Shown here piece after piece: positions 26,202 to 33,326 of a stretch of DNA of 33,638 nt. Numbering within the stretch: position 1 is the first letter of the stretch; each line of letters begins with the position of its first letter. Where the stretch lies: NCBI GenBank assembly GCA_038250835.1, contig JBBSBY010000036.1:1-33638 (forward strand), in the 5' to 3' direction. The notes beneath the pieces were generated by a model, which worked only from the letters and a program-made list of their open reading frames with translations, had not been told where the DNA came from and searched no databases. Source of the stretch: JBBSBY01 sp038250835. Its GTDB lineage: Bacteria > Desulfobacterota > Desulfomonilia > Desulfomonilales > Desulfomonilaceae. The position numbers and the translations under genes were made by a program.

Positions 26202-26867
26202 TTGGACAATTTCACTGTCGCGCCGCAACCCGATACCTGGATGACTAAACCCACCGACCGTTTTGTTCTCAGGTGGATTAAACTGAACTTGTCGGCAAGA
26301 TTGACGCCGAGGCTGCTTGATGTCAATGGGCTCAAACCATGGATGATCACGGTAGCGTCAATGGTTATGGGAGTTTCCGCAGGCCTGTTGTTCAGCCTTG
26401 GCTGGGGTTTTGCCGCCGGTTTATTTGCCTTGATATCACAAGTATTGGATGGAGTGGACGGCCAATTAGCCAGAATCAAAGGAAGCGATTCGCCGGCGGG
26501 AGCATTTCTGGATTCCATCCTCGATCGCTATACCGACGGAGCATTAATAATTGGCCTGACTGTGTATAATACTCGAACAGCATTCATTGAGCCGGCGCCT
26601 ATCTTAATCATCGGCGCCGCAGCCCTTATAGGTTGTAGTCTGATCAGCTATTCAACCTCCAGAGCGGAGTGTCTGCATATTTGTTTAGGTAGACCAACAT
26701 TGGTGAGCAAAGGAACGCGATCAAGCGCAATCGTTTTGGCCGGTCTTTTGAGTCCACTATTGCCCTTATTTCCGCTGATCGTTTTGGTGTACTTAGCGCT
26801 TCACTGCAGCACGGTTGTGATTTACAGAATTATTAGGGCATATCATCCCGCAACACCGAAATCGTAG
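26202..26867 (+). CDS. CDP-alcohol phosphatidyltransferase family membrane protein
   Basis: 221 residues, about six membrane helices. The full signature D-x2-DG-x2-AR-x8-G-x3-D-x3-D is present: Asp83, Asp86, Gly87, Ala90, Arg91, Gly100, Asp104, Asp108. These enzymes displace CMP from a CDP-linked donor by an alcohol, making phospholipids or phosphodiester compounds. The start is TTG, with AGGAGG six bases upstream, 15 bp after the NadM-like stop. A soluble N-terminal stretch of about 40 residues precedes the first helix. The acceptor is unknown; pairing with a nucleotidylyltransferase suggests the neighbour makes its activated substrate. Confidence 0.9.
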   Translation: MDNFTVAPQPDTWMTKPTDRFVLRWIKLNLSARLTPRLLDVNGLKPWMITVASMVMGVSAGLLFSLGWGFAAGLFALISQVLDGVDGQLARIKGSDSPAGAFLDSILDRYTDGALIIGLTVYNTRTAFIEPAPILIIGAAALIGCSLISYSTSRAECLHICLGRPTLVSKGTRSSAIVLAGLLSPLLPLFPLIVLVYLALHCSTVVIYRIIRAYHPATPKS

Positions 26868-26960
26868 TACATGAACCATATTCCAGTCATTTGCATCCAA
26901 TTCTGTAAGATCATCTCACACTGAATCTTTCTGCTGTTATCGAATAACTCGGAGGTTGAT

Positions 26961-27125
26961 ATGAATTCCGACGATAAAATAGTTCGTGACGTCGCTCACA
27001 AATCAGACACTTACGAATTTTTAAATGAAAATAATCTGCTCCAAATCGACGACTCCGACATCCCAACATCAATTCGTTCAAAATACGTGTCCGAACCTGA
27101 ATACGATTGTAATGAATTGCCTTGA
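26961..27125 (+). CDS. Small acidic protein, 54 residues, unknown function
   Basis: An open frame of 55 codons including stop, with an ideal GGAGG five bases before the ATG. The product starts MNSDDKIVRDVAHKS and ends EYDCNELP, with 13 acidic and 5 Lys/Arg residues; no membrane segment, one Cys. It follows the CDP-alcohol transferase by 93 bp on the same strand. Short, so low statistical support; the ribosome site argues for translation. Confidence 0.6.
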   Translation: MNSDDKIVRDVAHKSDTYEFLNENNLLQIDDSDIPTSIRSKYVSEPEYDCNELP

Positions 27126-27133
27126 TCGCAACA

Positions 27134-27168
27134 ATATCAACCGCCGGTCAGTCGCCGGCAGTTGATAT
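27134..27168. repeat. Hairpin between convergent genes
   Basis: ATATCAAC (27134-27141) pairs with GTTGATAT (27161-27168), with GCCGG/CCGGC inside. No T-tract follows on either strand. It lies 9 bp after the small acidic gene and 7 bp from the stop of the facing gene, so it may protect 3' ends or slow transcription. Confidence 0.5.
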
Positions 27169-27175
27169 CTGTTGA

Positions 27176-27499
27176 CTACTGATCTTCAAGATTCCTTATC
27201 CTCTCATCAAAACTTCTCCAAAACCTTTGATTACATTCCTGTATGCACTGTGCATAGGCATAATATCCCGGATTAGAACTCCCGAACCCCCATCCCGCGT
27301 AAAGATCTACGCCGAATCTGGATCTACAATCCTGTTCGCAAGTTTCTTTGTCAAAATCCATTGGAATCATGTTCGAGTCTGTTACGCCATAGCCGTTTGA
27401 CAAGTCCATTAATCTGAACGGTGGTTGAGCCGACACCGATTGAAACGACCCGGCTACTATTATAAGACCCGCAATTAAAAATAAATGTGTTTTGCGCAT
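27176..27499 (-). CDS. Secreted small protein with two CX3C motifs
   Basis: 107 residues. A signal peptide (MRKTHLFLIAGLIIVAGSF) is cut after SVSA at residue 24. The mature part has a twin CX3C pattern, CEQDC (Cys54, Cys58) and CIQEC (Cys85, Cys89), each followed by a basic/aromatic stretch (RSRFG; NQRFW). This is the arrangement seen in helical-hairpin proteins with two disulfides. GGGAGG lies 7 bases before the ATG. The gene stands alone, downstream and divergent from its neighbours. No function is known to me. Confidence 0.75.
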   Translation of the reverse strand: MRKTHLFLIAGLIIVAGSFQSVSAQPPFRLMDLSNGYGVTDSNMIPMDFDKETCEQDCRSRFGVDLYAGWGFGSSNPGYYAYAQCIQECNQRFWRSFDERIRNLEDQ

Positions 27500-27658
27500 A
27501 ATTGTGCCTCCCTTGGGGATCTACTTAATTGAGATGCTTTATGATGGAATTCGTTCCTTAGTTTGGTTAATTCCATACTGCCGGCTTCATAAAATTATTA
27601 AGGCTTCAGCACATCAGCCGGATCTACGCTTTCTTGCGCGAGGTCCAAGTGCAATATC

Positions 27659-29374
27659 CTATCGCCGATTATTCCAGCCGAACGCTTGATCTGAGACTTT
27701 GGGGACTCTGATGTTTTCCACAAAATCTTGAACGTCCATGGGAGGCGGCGGTGTAAAACGCGATACCAGTATAGTTGTCGCAAAATTGATCAGCATTCCT
27801 ATTGCGCCTATCCCTTCCGGTGAGATGCCGAAAAACCACGGTTCATCTTTGAAAATTGCGACCTGAATAATATATGAACCGGTAAAAACTAAGCCCAGAG
27901 CCATACCCGCAATCGCTCCCTGGGATGTTGCTCGTTTCCAAAAAACTCCGAGAGCCAATACAGGAAAAAAGGTGGCTGCGGCGAGCCCAAAGGCATATGC
28001 CACAACCTGGACAATGGAACCCGGAGGGTACATGGAGAAACCGGCTGCCGCCATAGTTGCAATAATCATCGCGAAGCGACCGATGGCGGCCTGCTTGCGT
28101 TCTATGGCGCTCTTATTAATCAATCGATAGTAAAAATCATGAGAAAAGGTCGATCCTATCACCAAAAGTAATCCGGCAGAGGTAGTCAAAGCGGCTGTGA
28201 TTGCCCCCAAAAGGAGCAAAGCTGTTATCCATGGAGGTAAAGAAACGGTTTCAGGCGTGGCCAAGACTAAAATATCAGGGTCGATTACAACAGTATCGGC
28301 AGTCGTAGATTCCAGATTTGGGATTTTATTTATATATCTGAAACTCACAGCTCCCGGTTTGGACTTATCATCCCAGTTCACCAGTCCTGTTTTTTCCCAT
28401 TTATTGAACCATTTTGGAGCTTCAGAGTATTCTTTGGATTGGATTTGTTCAAGGACTCCGTATCTGGCAAAACCCGCCAGTGACGGCGCGGCGGTATACA
28501 AAAGGGCTATGAACAGCAAAGCGTAGGCTGCGCTCATCCGTGCGGCCGAGGCGCTGGGGATTGAATAGAATTTGGAAACAATATGCGGTAGACCGGCGGT
28601 CCCAACCATAAGAGCCACGGTGATGCACAGTAAGTTTAGCGGGTTTTGGTAATTTAAAGATTCAGAAGAGACAAACGGCGCCAGACCGGCATCGCCGCCC
28701 AGATGGTCCAGGAGTTTCAAAAAAGACCCTTCAGTCGACCCGTCAAATCCTAAAGCTAGTTGAGGAATGGGCATTCCGGTCAACTTGTAAGCTATGACTC
28801 CGGCCGGCGCCAAATATGCGACGATCACAATAATATACTGGCCGGCCTTTGTCCGGGAACCGGGATTAATTCCACCAAGAAAGGAGTAGAAGAGCGTAAG
28901 AAGAGCGCCTCCCACAATCGCCCACGCGACGGGAATCTCAAATATGCGCGCCAGCACTATCCCTACCCCACGTAATTGGCCACAAAAATAAACAAGCGAA
29001 ATGATAATCGCCGCAAAAAGAGCAATGACACCGGCCAAGCTGGAATAGTATCTGGTGTTAACAAAATCAGGAACCGTAAATTTTCCGAATTTACGTAAAT
29101 ACGGCGCCAAAATTAGAGCAAGCAGCACATAACCGCCGGTCCAGCCCATGATATATACTGAACCCGAAAATCCCGTCACGGATATGTATCCTGCCATGGA
29201 TATGAAGGTTGCGGCGCTGATCCAATCCGTGGCAATAGCCATGCCCGTCTTGATTGGCGAGGACACGGATCCAGCCGCGTAGAAGCCTTTCACGTCACCC
29301 GCGCCGAATTGCCGACCAATCAATAGGTAGATCGCAAAAGAACCAATAATGAAGGCGGACGCCCAGATCCACAT
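27659..29374 (-). CDS. Sodium:solute symporter, VC_2705/ActP-like
   Basis: 571 residues, about 13 membrane helices. SSS family by the N-terminal FYAAGSVSSPIKTGMAIATDWISAAT-type region (TM1-2, about 30-57), KFGKFTVPDFVNTRYYS near 96-110, and LGGINPGSRTKAGQY near 165-180. The C-terminus ends PPPMDVQDFVENIRVPK, typical of the VC_2705 subfamily, relatives of acetate permease ActP. A partner DUF4212 gene lies 76 bp upstream. Substrate is likely a short monocarboxylate such as acetate; this is inference. After the stop a further 20 codons stay open in another frame (to 27601), so a minor C-terminal frameshift cannot be excluded. Confidence 0.88.
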   Translation of the reverse strand: MWIWASAFIIGSFAIYLLIGRQFGAGDVKGFYAAGSVSSPIKTGMAIATDWISAATFISMAGYISVTGFSGSVYIMGWTGGYVLLALILAPYLRKFGKFTVPDFVNTRYYSSLAGVIALFAAIIISLVYFCGQLRGVGIVLARIFEIPVAWAIVGGALLTLFYSFLGGINPGSRTKAGQYIIVIVAYLAPAGVIAYKLTGMPIPQLALGFDGSTEGSFLKLLDHLGGDAGLAPFVSSESLNYQNPLNLLCITVALMVGTAGLPHIVSKFYSIPSASAARMSAAYALLFIALLYTAAPSLAGFARYGVLEQIQSKEYSEAPKWFNKWEKTGLVNWDDKSKPGAVSFRYINKIPNLESTTADTVVIDPDILVLATPETVSLPPWITALLLLGAITAALTTSAGLLLVIGSTFSHDFYYRLINKSAIERKQAAIGRFAMIIATMAAAGFSMYPPGSIVQVVAYAFGLAAATFFPVLALGVFWKRATSQGAIAGMALGLVFTGSYIIQVAIFKDEPWFFGISPEGIGAIGMLINFATTILVSRFTPPPPMDVQDFVENIRVPKVSDQAFGWNNRR

Positions 29375-29450
29375 TAAAGCAACTTACTCCCTCTGCCGTT
29401 TCATCTTCAGATAGTATCTGAATCCGAAATGAGCGCTTCAATGGCTCATT

Positions 29451-29708
29451 TTACTCATGAACGCCGTATTTGCGCTCCAGAAAATCCATTGCTTTGCAGT
29501 AAACAAACAACAGCAACACACAACAAATAATCGAACCCTGAAAAGTGAACCAAAATCCTAACGGTTTTCCAAAAATAACGAAATTATCGAGGTCCGCTGT
29601 CGCATAAAGCCCAAGAACGAAGACCACTGTCGCCCATATACAGAGTAACGCCCAGGTGATGAGGAGTTCGTACAACTTAAATTCTTTAACACTTGCTCTT
29701 TCAGCCAT
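29451..29708 (-). CDS. DUF4212 small subunit of the sodium:solute symporter
   Basis: 85 residues with two membrane helices. The diagnostic tail of the family is present: FGKPLGFWFTFQGSIICC near 45-62, then a helix ending in a charged KAMDFLERKYGVHE. These proteins are encoded immediately upstream of VC_2705-type symporters, as here. Translation begins at ATG, preceded by a GAGAG-type site. Confidence 0.9.
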   Translation of the reverse strand: MAERASVKEFKLYELLITWALLCIWATVVFVLGLYATADLDNFVIFGKPLGFWFTFQGSIICCVLLLFVYCKAMDFLERKYGVHE

Positions 29709-29766
29709 GGACAGTCACTCTCAACGGCGCATTAGGAGCGCCCGCATACATATCTCGATTACATGA

Positions 29767-30228
29767 TCAATATCTTCGGCCATAATAGATGGACATCCTT
29801 TTCAGCCACGGCAATGTTTCTTTACGAAATATGGTATCTTGAGCCAGTTTTCTCTTGATGTGGGCGACCTCGTATTCGAAAGGCATAAACGTGCCGGTAT
29901 TTGTATACCGCTCGACCGCTATATCTTCGACAACCATTAAAGCGGGCATTATTCGCCTCGCGTGAATAGCGCTCATGTTCGAAAGAGCGTATATGGAAAT
30001 GGTACGGGCTCTGTGGATATCCTGGGTGGTTACAGGTGTAAACAAAAACGGAAAAATGAGTCTGAATTTGCGTATGTCGTAACGAAGAGTGGAATCGAGA
30101 CGAAAAGCCTTTATTACGGCCGGCTCACATTTGTTTAGTGCGGGATAAATCGTCGGAGCGGCTCCTGATTCTCCTTGAGGAGAAAATAACGCCGCGAAAA
30201 GCAAAACCACGGGTAAAATTCCTTTCAT
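29767..30228 (-). CDS. Secreted protein of unknown function, 153 residues
   Basis: A signal peptide (MKGILPVVLLFAALFSPQG) is followed by a cut near SGA/AP at residues 22-25. The mature part is helical and basic (PALMVVEDIAVERYTNT, HIKRKLAQDTIFRKET), with one Cys. I do not recognise a family. The frame is open to a TTG at 30252, but the ATG at 30228 has GGGGAGGG seven bases upstream. It lies 58 bp upstream of the DUF4212 gene on the same strand, so cotranscription with the symporter is possible. Confidence 0.7.
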   Translation of the reverse strand: MKGILPVVLLFAALFSPQGESGAAPTIYPALNKCEPAVIKAFRLDSTLRYDIRKFRLIFPFLFTPVTTQDIHRARTISIYALSNMSAIHARRIMPALMVVEDIAVERYTNTGTFMPFEYEVAHIKRKLAQDTIFRKETLPWLKRMSIYYGRRY

Positions 30229-30410
30229 TTTCCATCCCTCCCCGAAAATCAAGATGCGTATTTGTCAGTATAACCCTGTACACGCATTTTGTCTTCTAAC
30301 AAGTTCAGAGAATTAGCTGATGGCATGCACGATAGAAGTTGTGAGAGGACCGAAGGTGAGGAAACCAGCTCGGCACTATGTATTTTTCACATAGCGCCTT
30401 TATCGCACAA

Positions 30411-30450
30411 ATATAAAAAGGAATCGGCCCGGAATAAGCTCCGCGCCGAT
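30411..30450 (-). terminator. Rho-independent terminator on the minus strand
   Basis: On the minus strand ATCGGC-G-CGGA, loop GCTTAT, TCCG-G-GCCGAT forms a ten-pair stem with one mismatch (30423-30450), followed by TCCTTTTTATAT. It sits 28 bp after the stop of a small minus-strand frame (30479-30649). Confidence 0.7.
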
Positions 30451-30478
30451 GGTTATCACAAGTTCGATGTTTATTTTA

Positions 30479-30649
30479 TCACCAATGCCTATTACGTGTT
30501 TTCCACATAAAACCTAACAGAAGTTTTCCCCAATATTCGCGTAATAGGCCTTTGGCATAACCAGTTTTGCTTCCGGTCATTCTGCTCCAAATCTGTTTGG
30601 CTCTGCCGTTAATGGCGTGTTTACTTCCTGATCTCAATAATGATTTCAT
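30479..30649 (-). CDS. Candidate small basic protein, 56 residues
   Basis: An open frame starting MKSLLRSGSKHAINGRAK and ending WKTRNRHW. It contains seven Lys, six Arg, two His and four Trp but a single acidic residue. It shows a weak resemblance to short CsbD-like stress proteins, which I do not trust. Only a weak GGTGA lies upstream, and a GTG nine bases earlier is an alternative start. In its favour, a good minus-strand terminator follows the stop and the gene lies 142 bp downstream of the DUF1328 gene. Two 10-bp inverted arms (GCCTATTACG and CGTAATAGGC) fall inside the frame. Confidence 0.45.
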   Translation of the reverse strand: MKSLLRSGSKHAINGRAKQIWSRMTGSKTGYAKGLLREYWGKLLLGFMWKTRNRHW

Positions 30650-30791
30650 TTCATTCACCGATTCATCGTTTCATTTACGCCGCAGCGTCACTTTAAGTTT
30701 ACATCATGTAGGGTTTGCATTCCACTATAGTCATCTTCTGCATTTTAGCGCACTCTACATGCCGCGTCCCAACGTGTAGCATCAACGGCGT

Positions 30792-30962
30792 TTAAACTAC
30801 CGGTCTTCGAAATCCACCGGCTACTAGGGAAATGATGAAAAGCACTAAAAAGATAAAGAAAATTATTTTTGCCAGTCCTACCATCGCTCCGGCTAATCCA
30901 CCGAAACCCAACACCGCCGCTACCAATGCTATAATCAAAAATGTTAAAGCTAATCCTAACAT
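30792..30962 (-). CDS. DUF1328/YtjA-family small membrane protein
   Basis: 56 residues. The whole length matches the UPF0391/YtjA pattern: MLGLALTFLIIALVAAVLGF, then GGLAGAMVGLAKIIFFIFL and a short basic tail GGFRRPVV. Two membrane helices. TGGAGG lies 9 bases before the ATG. In proteobacteria these proteins are common, small and often stress-induced; role unknown. Likely cotranscribed with the small basic frame downstream. Confidence 0.9.
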   Translation of the reverse strand: MLGLALTFLIIALVAAVLGFGGLAGAMVGLAKIIFFIFLVLFIISLVAGGFRRPVV

Positions 30963-31233
30963 TATATTAATCCTCCATGTTTCAATTCATTCCGTCCGAT
31001 CTAATTAGGTAATCTATTTTTGCATTATGAGAATCGGATCTAACTCATATGATGCCGGAGATTTAATTTAGATTCGCATTTTGTTTTAATTTATGGGGCG
31101 GCTATTTATAATTCATTATAGCTGTTGACTTTTATGTCTATATTGGTGGAATTGAGAAGCTTCGATCAGTTTACCGTCTCGGAACAATCGGCAAAACCGC
31201 ATTTATATTAAGAATCATTCTACGGAGCTTTTA

Positions 31234-32457
31234 ATGGACCATTCCAAACCATCTCTAATGTCCAAGTTAATCGGCATTGTAGGCGTTTGTTTGATATTGC
31301 TCATATTCGTTTACGTGGAGGTGGGTTTCTTTTATGCGGACCCTTACGTGACCGGCACAGAATCGATTCTTGTCAAAAGTTTTCTTTTTTCCGCTCGCAT
31401 GATTACACCACTCGTTGGTCTGGCGTTGGCGTACTTAGTTTTGATCGCCTCGCGCAGAAAAGTAAGATTCAGTTTCGTTTTCCCGGGATTACTGGGTGTA
31501 ATTGCAATTTTCGCGTTCTTTTACCCGGCGCTAGAATTTGTATACACGAGATCAATGCAGAAGCGGCTATCGGAGTTCCATCCTTATTTACAGCTAATGC
31601 CCCACGATTTCAAAAAAACAGCAGGCGCCGCTGCGCCAAAGGTGTTTTGCCTTGGTGGCTCAACCACCGAGTTCACTGATTCGCACGGGCGGGGCTGGCC
31701 TCAAAAAACATCCGAAATACTGAGAGACCATTATGGGACCAGTGCAAATTTCTTCAACTTTGGAAGGCAATGGTACACTACTCAGCACCTTCTGATCGAT
31801 TACAATGCAAATCTCAGTCAATACAAGCCGGATGTAATCATCATAATGGAATCCATAAATGATTTGCTGCAAAACGCCGATTTCAGTTATTTCAGCACGG
31901 GACCATTTCGAGAAGATTACGGCCATTTTTTGGGGCCCGTTAGGAGACTCATACTTCAGCCGACACTTCTCTCGGCGTCGTTGGAGACGGCTCGTATGTT
32001 CTGGTACGCCCCTGAAAGGACAGTTTTAGAGGTTGATACTTTCCCGGGGTTGGAGTCGTTTAGGAGAAATTTGCTCTTCTTGATTGAAGCGGCGAAACGT
32101 GATGGAGCAGCGGTCGTCTTGATGACTCAGCCTTCTTTATTCAAAGACCAGATGAGCGCCGGCGAAATAAAGGCATTGACCATGATTAATCGAGAGGCGA
32201 TAGGCCCTAAGTTCCAATGGAGCGTAGGAACGGGAAAAGCTGGAATGGCAAAATACTCCCAAGCTGTAAGGAAAATTGCCGCCGATTCAACGGTAAAGTT
32301 GATTGATTTGGACAAAATTGTTCCAAAATCCATGGAATACTTTATTGATGACGTTCATTACACAGACAACGGTTTTCAGTTGGTAGCTGAAACAGTAGCC
32401 GGCGGCTTGGAATCTTTTGGAGTCTCGACTCAAATCAACGCAGGGTCAGGCAAGTAA
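31234..32457 (+). CDS. Membrane-anchored SGNH/GDSL-hydrolase-like protein
   Basis: 407 residues. Three N-terminal hydrophobic segments (about 11-33, 55-72 and 82-100) precede an SGNH domain. Block I is GGSTTEF with Ser143, block II has Gly177 in FNFGRQW, block III is ESIND with Asn209, and block V is DDVHYTDNG with Asp372 and His375. All catalytic residues are thus present. Such proteins remove or add O-acyl groups on cell-surface glycans or act as lipases; substrate unknown. GGAG lies six bases before the ATG. It is about 870 bp upstream of a polysaccharide-initiating sugar transferase, which favours a glycan role. Confidence 0.85.
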   Translation: MDHSKPSLMSKLIGIVGVCLILLIFVYVEVGFFYADPYVTGTESILVKSFLFSARMITPLVGLALAYLVLIASRRKVRFSFVFPGLLGVIAIFAFFYPALEFVYTRSMQKRLSEFHPYLQLMPHDFKKTAGAAAPKVFCLGGSTTEFTDSHGRGWPQKTSEILRDHYGTSANFFNFGRQWYTTQHLLIDYNANLSQYKPDVIIIMESINDLLQNADFSYFSTGPFREDYGHFLGPVRRLILQPTLLSASLETARMFWYAPERTVLEVDTFPGLESFRRNLLFLIEAAKRDGAAVVLMTQPSLFKDQMSAGEIKALTMINREAIGPKFQWSVGTGKAGMAKYSQAVRKIAADSTVKLIDLDKIVPKSMEYFIDDVHYTDNGFQLVAETVAGGLESFGVSTQINAGSGK

Positions 32458-32496
32458 TATCTTTTAGGCGTAGGCGCCTCATCTATTAATCATCAG

Positions 32497-33093
32497 TCAG
32501 ATTGCCTCTGTTCTGTTTTCCATAACTGTATCGTAAAATTCTCTACCTGTAACGTGAGCCTCCTTCAAGTATTCAGGAAACTTTAAAACGTCGCCCTCGA
32601 AGTCCAGCCCTCTGTAAACCAGAGGCTTCCAGAGCTTCATATCAACAGCGTCCAAAAAGTATTTCATGGTTAATAACGCCCCATCAAAAAGCTTCGCGCC
32701 TTTGGTGGCTCCCACTGAAATGAACAAAGCGTTGCGTTTTATGGGATGTTTCGACGGCTGGTCCAACCAATACTTCTTGACCCAAAAAGATTGGCAGCGA
32801 TCCATTAGGATTTTGGTATGGGCGCTCACAGTGTAGAAAAAAATCGGAGAGGCGATCATCAGGCCGTCACACGCAATTAGTTTATCATAAATACTCTGGA
32901 AGTCATCATTGATTGCGCACCGACCGGACTTCTTGCATCCGTAAATCTCCAGGCACGGAGACATTTTTAAATCTCTAAGAAAAATTTCTTCAACGACGGC
33001 TCCGGCTTCCCTTGCCCCTATAACCGCTTCCTTAAGCAGAGTAGCGGTGTTTCCTTTTCTTCTAGGGCTTCCATATAAGACTAGTATATTCAA
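32497..33093 (-). CDS. NADPH-dependent FMN reductase / flavodoxin-fold oxidoreductase
   Basis: 198 residues. The FMN phosphate loop GSPRRKGNT lies at 8-16, SPIFFYTVSAHTKILMDRC near 90-110, and the fold continues as in the NADPH-dependent FMN reductase/iron-sulfur flavoprotein family. The family's Cys cluster (C-x2-C-x2-C-x5-C) is altered: only Cys47, Cys53 and Cys59 are seen, spaced C-x5-C-x5-C, so a normal [4Fe-4S] cluster is unlikely. The frame is open to 33141, but TTG at 33093 has AAGGAG six bases upstream and gives the standard start MNILVLYGSP. The electron acceptor is unknown. Confidence 0.88.
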   Translation of the reverse strand: MNILVLYGSPRRKGNTATLLKEAVIGAREAGAVVEEIFLRDLKMSPCLEIYGCKKSGRCAINDDFQSIYDKLIACDGLMIASPIFFYTVSAHTKILMDRCQSFWVKKYWLDQPSKHPIKRNALFISVGATKGAKLFDGALLTMKYFLDAVDMKLWKPLVYRGLDFEGDVLKFPEYLKEAHVTGREFYDTVMENRTEAI

Positions 33094-33326
33094 GAGTTGC
33101 TCCTTACGATAATTATGAGCTTTCAACATCCTAACAGTCAAGACTGGGGAAACAAATCAGCTCTGCAAGCAATTCATTTGATTTTATCGTTGCAATTATC
33201 AAGCATAATTTGATATCAGTTTTGGGATGTGAGTGACATCCGCCGTCGATGCGCCGGATGCGATTTACGATTCTGCGGGCTCAAAGTAGCCTCCTCAAGA
33301 AAACAAAAGACAGTAGATATAGTCGT

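Noticed and set aside
27601..27658. Open second frame after the symporter stop, suggesting a frameshift
   Set aside because: The symporter already ends at the normal family C-terminus; the extra stretch is about 20 codons and has no start.
30289..30510. 73-codon plus-strand frame
   Set aside because: No ribosome site, and it runs through the minus-strand terminator; the opposite strand has a better explanation.
30567..30779. 70-codon plus-strand frame
   Set aside because: Antisense to the candidate basic gene, no ribosome binding site, and the translation shows no family features.
33236..33260. CATCCG...CGGATG hairpin before the sugar transferase
   Set aside because: Only six pairs with a twelve-base loop and no T-tract; not enough for a terminator or riboswitch call.
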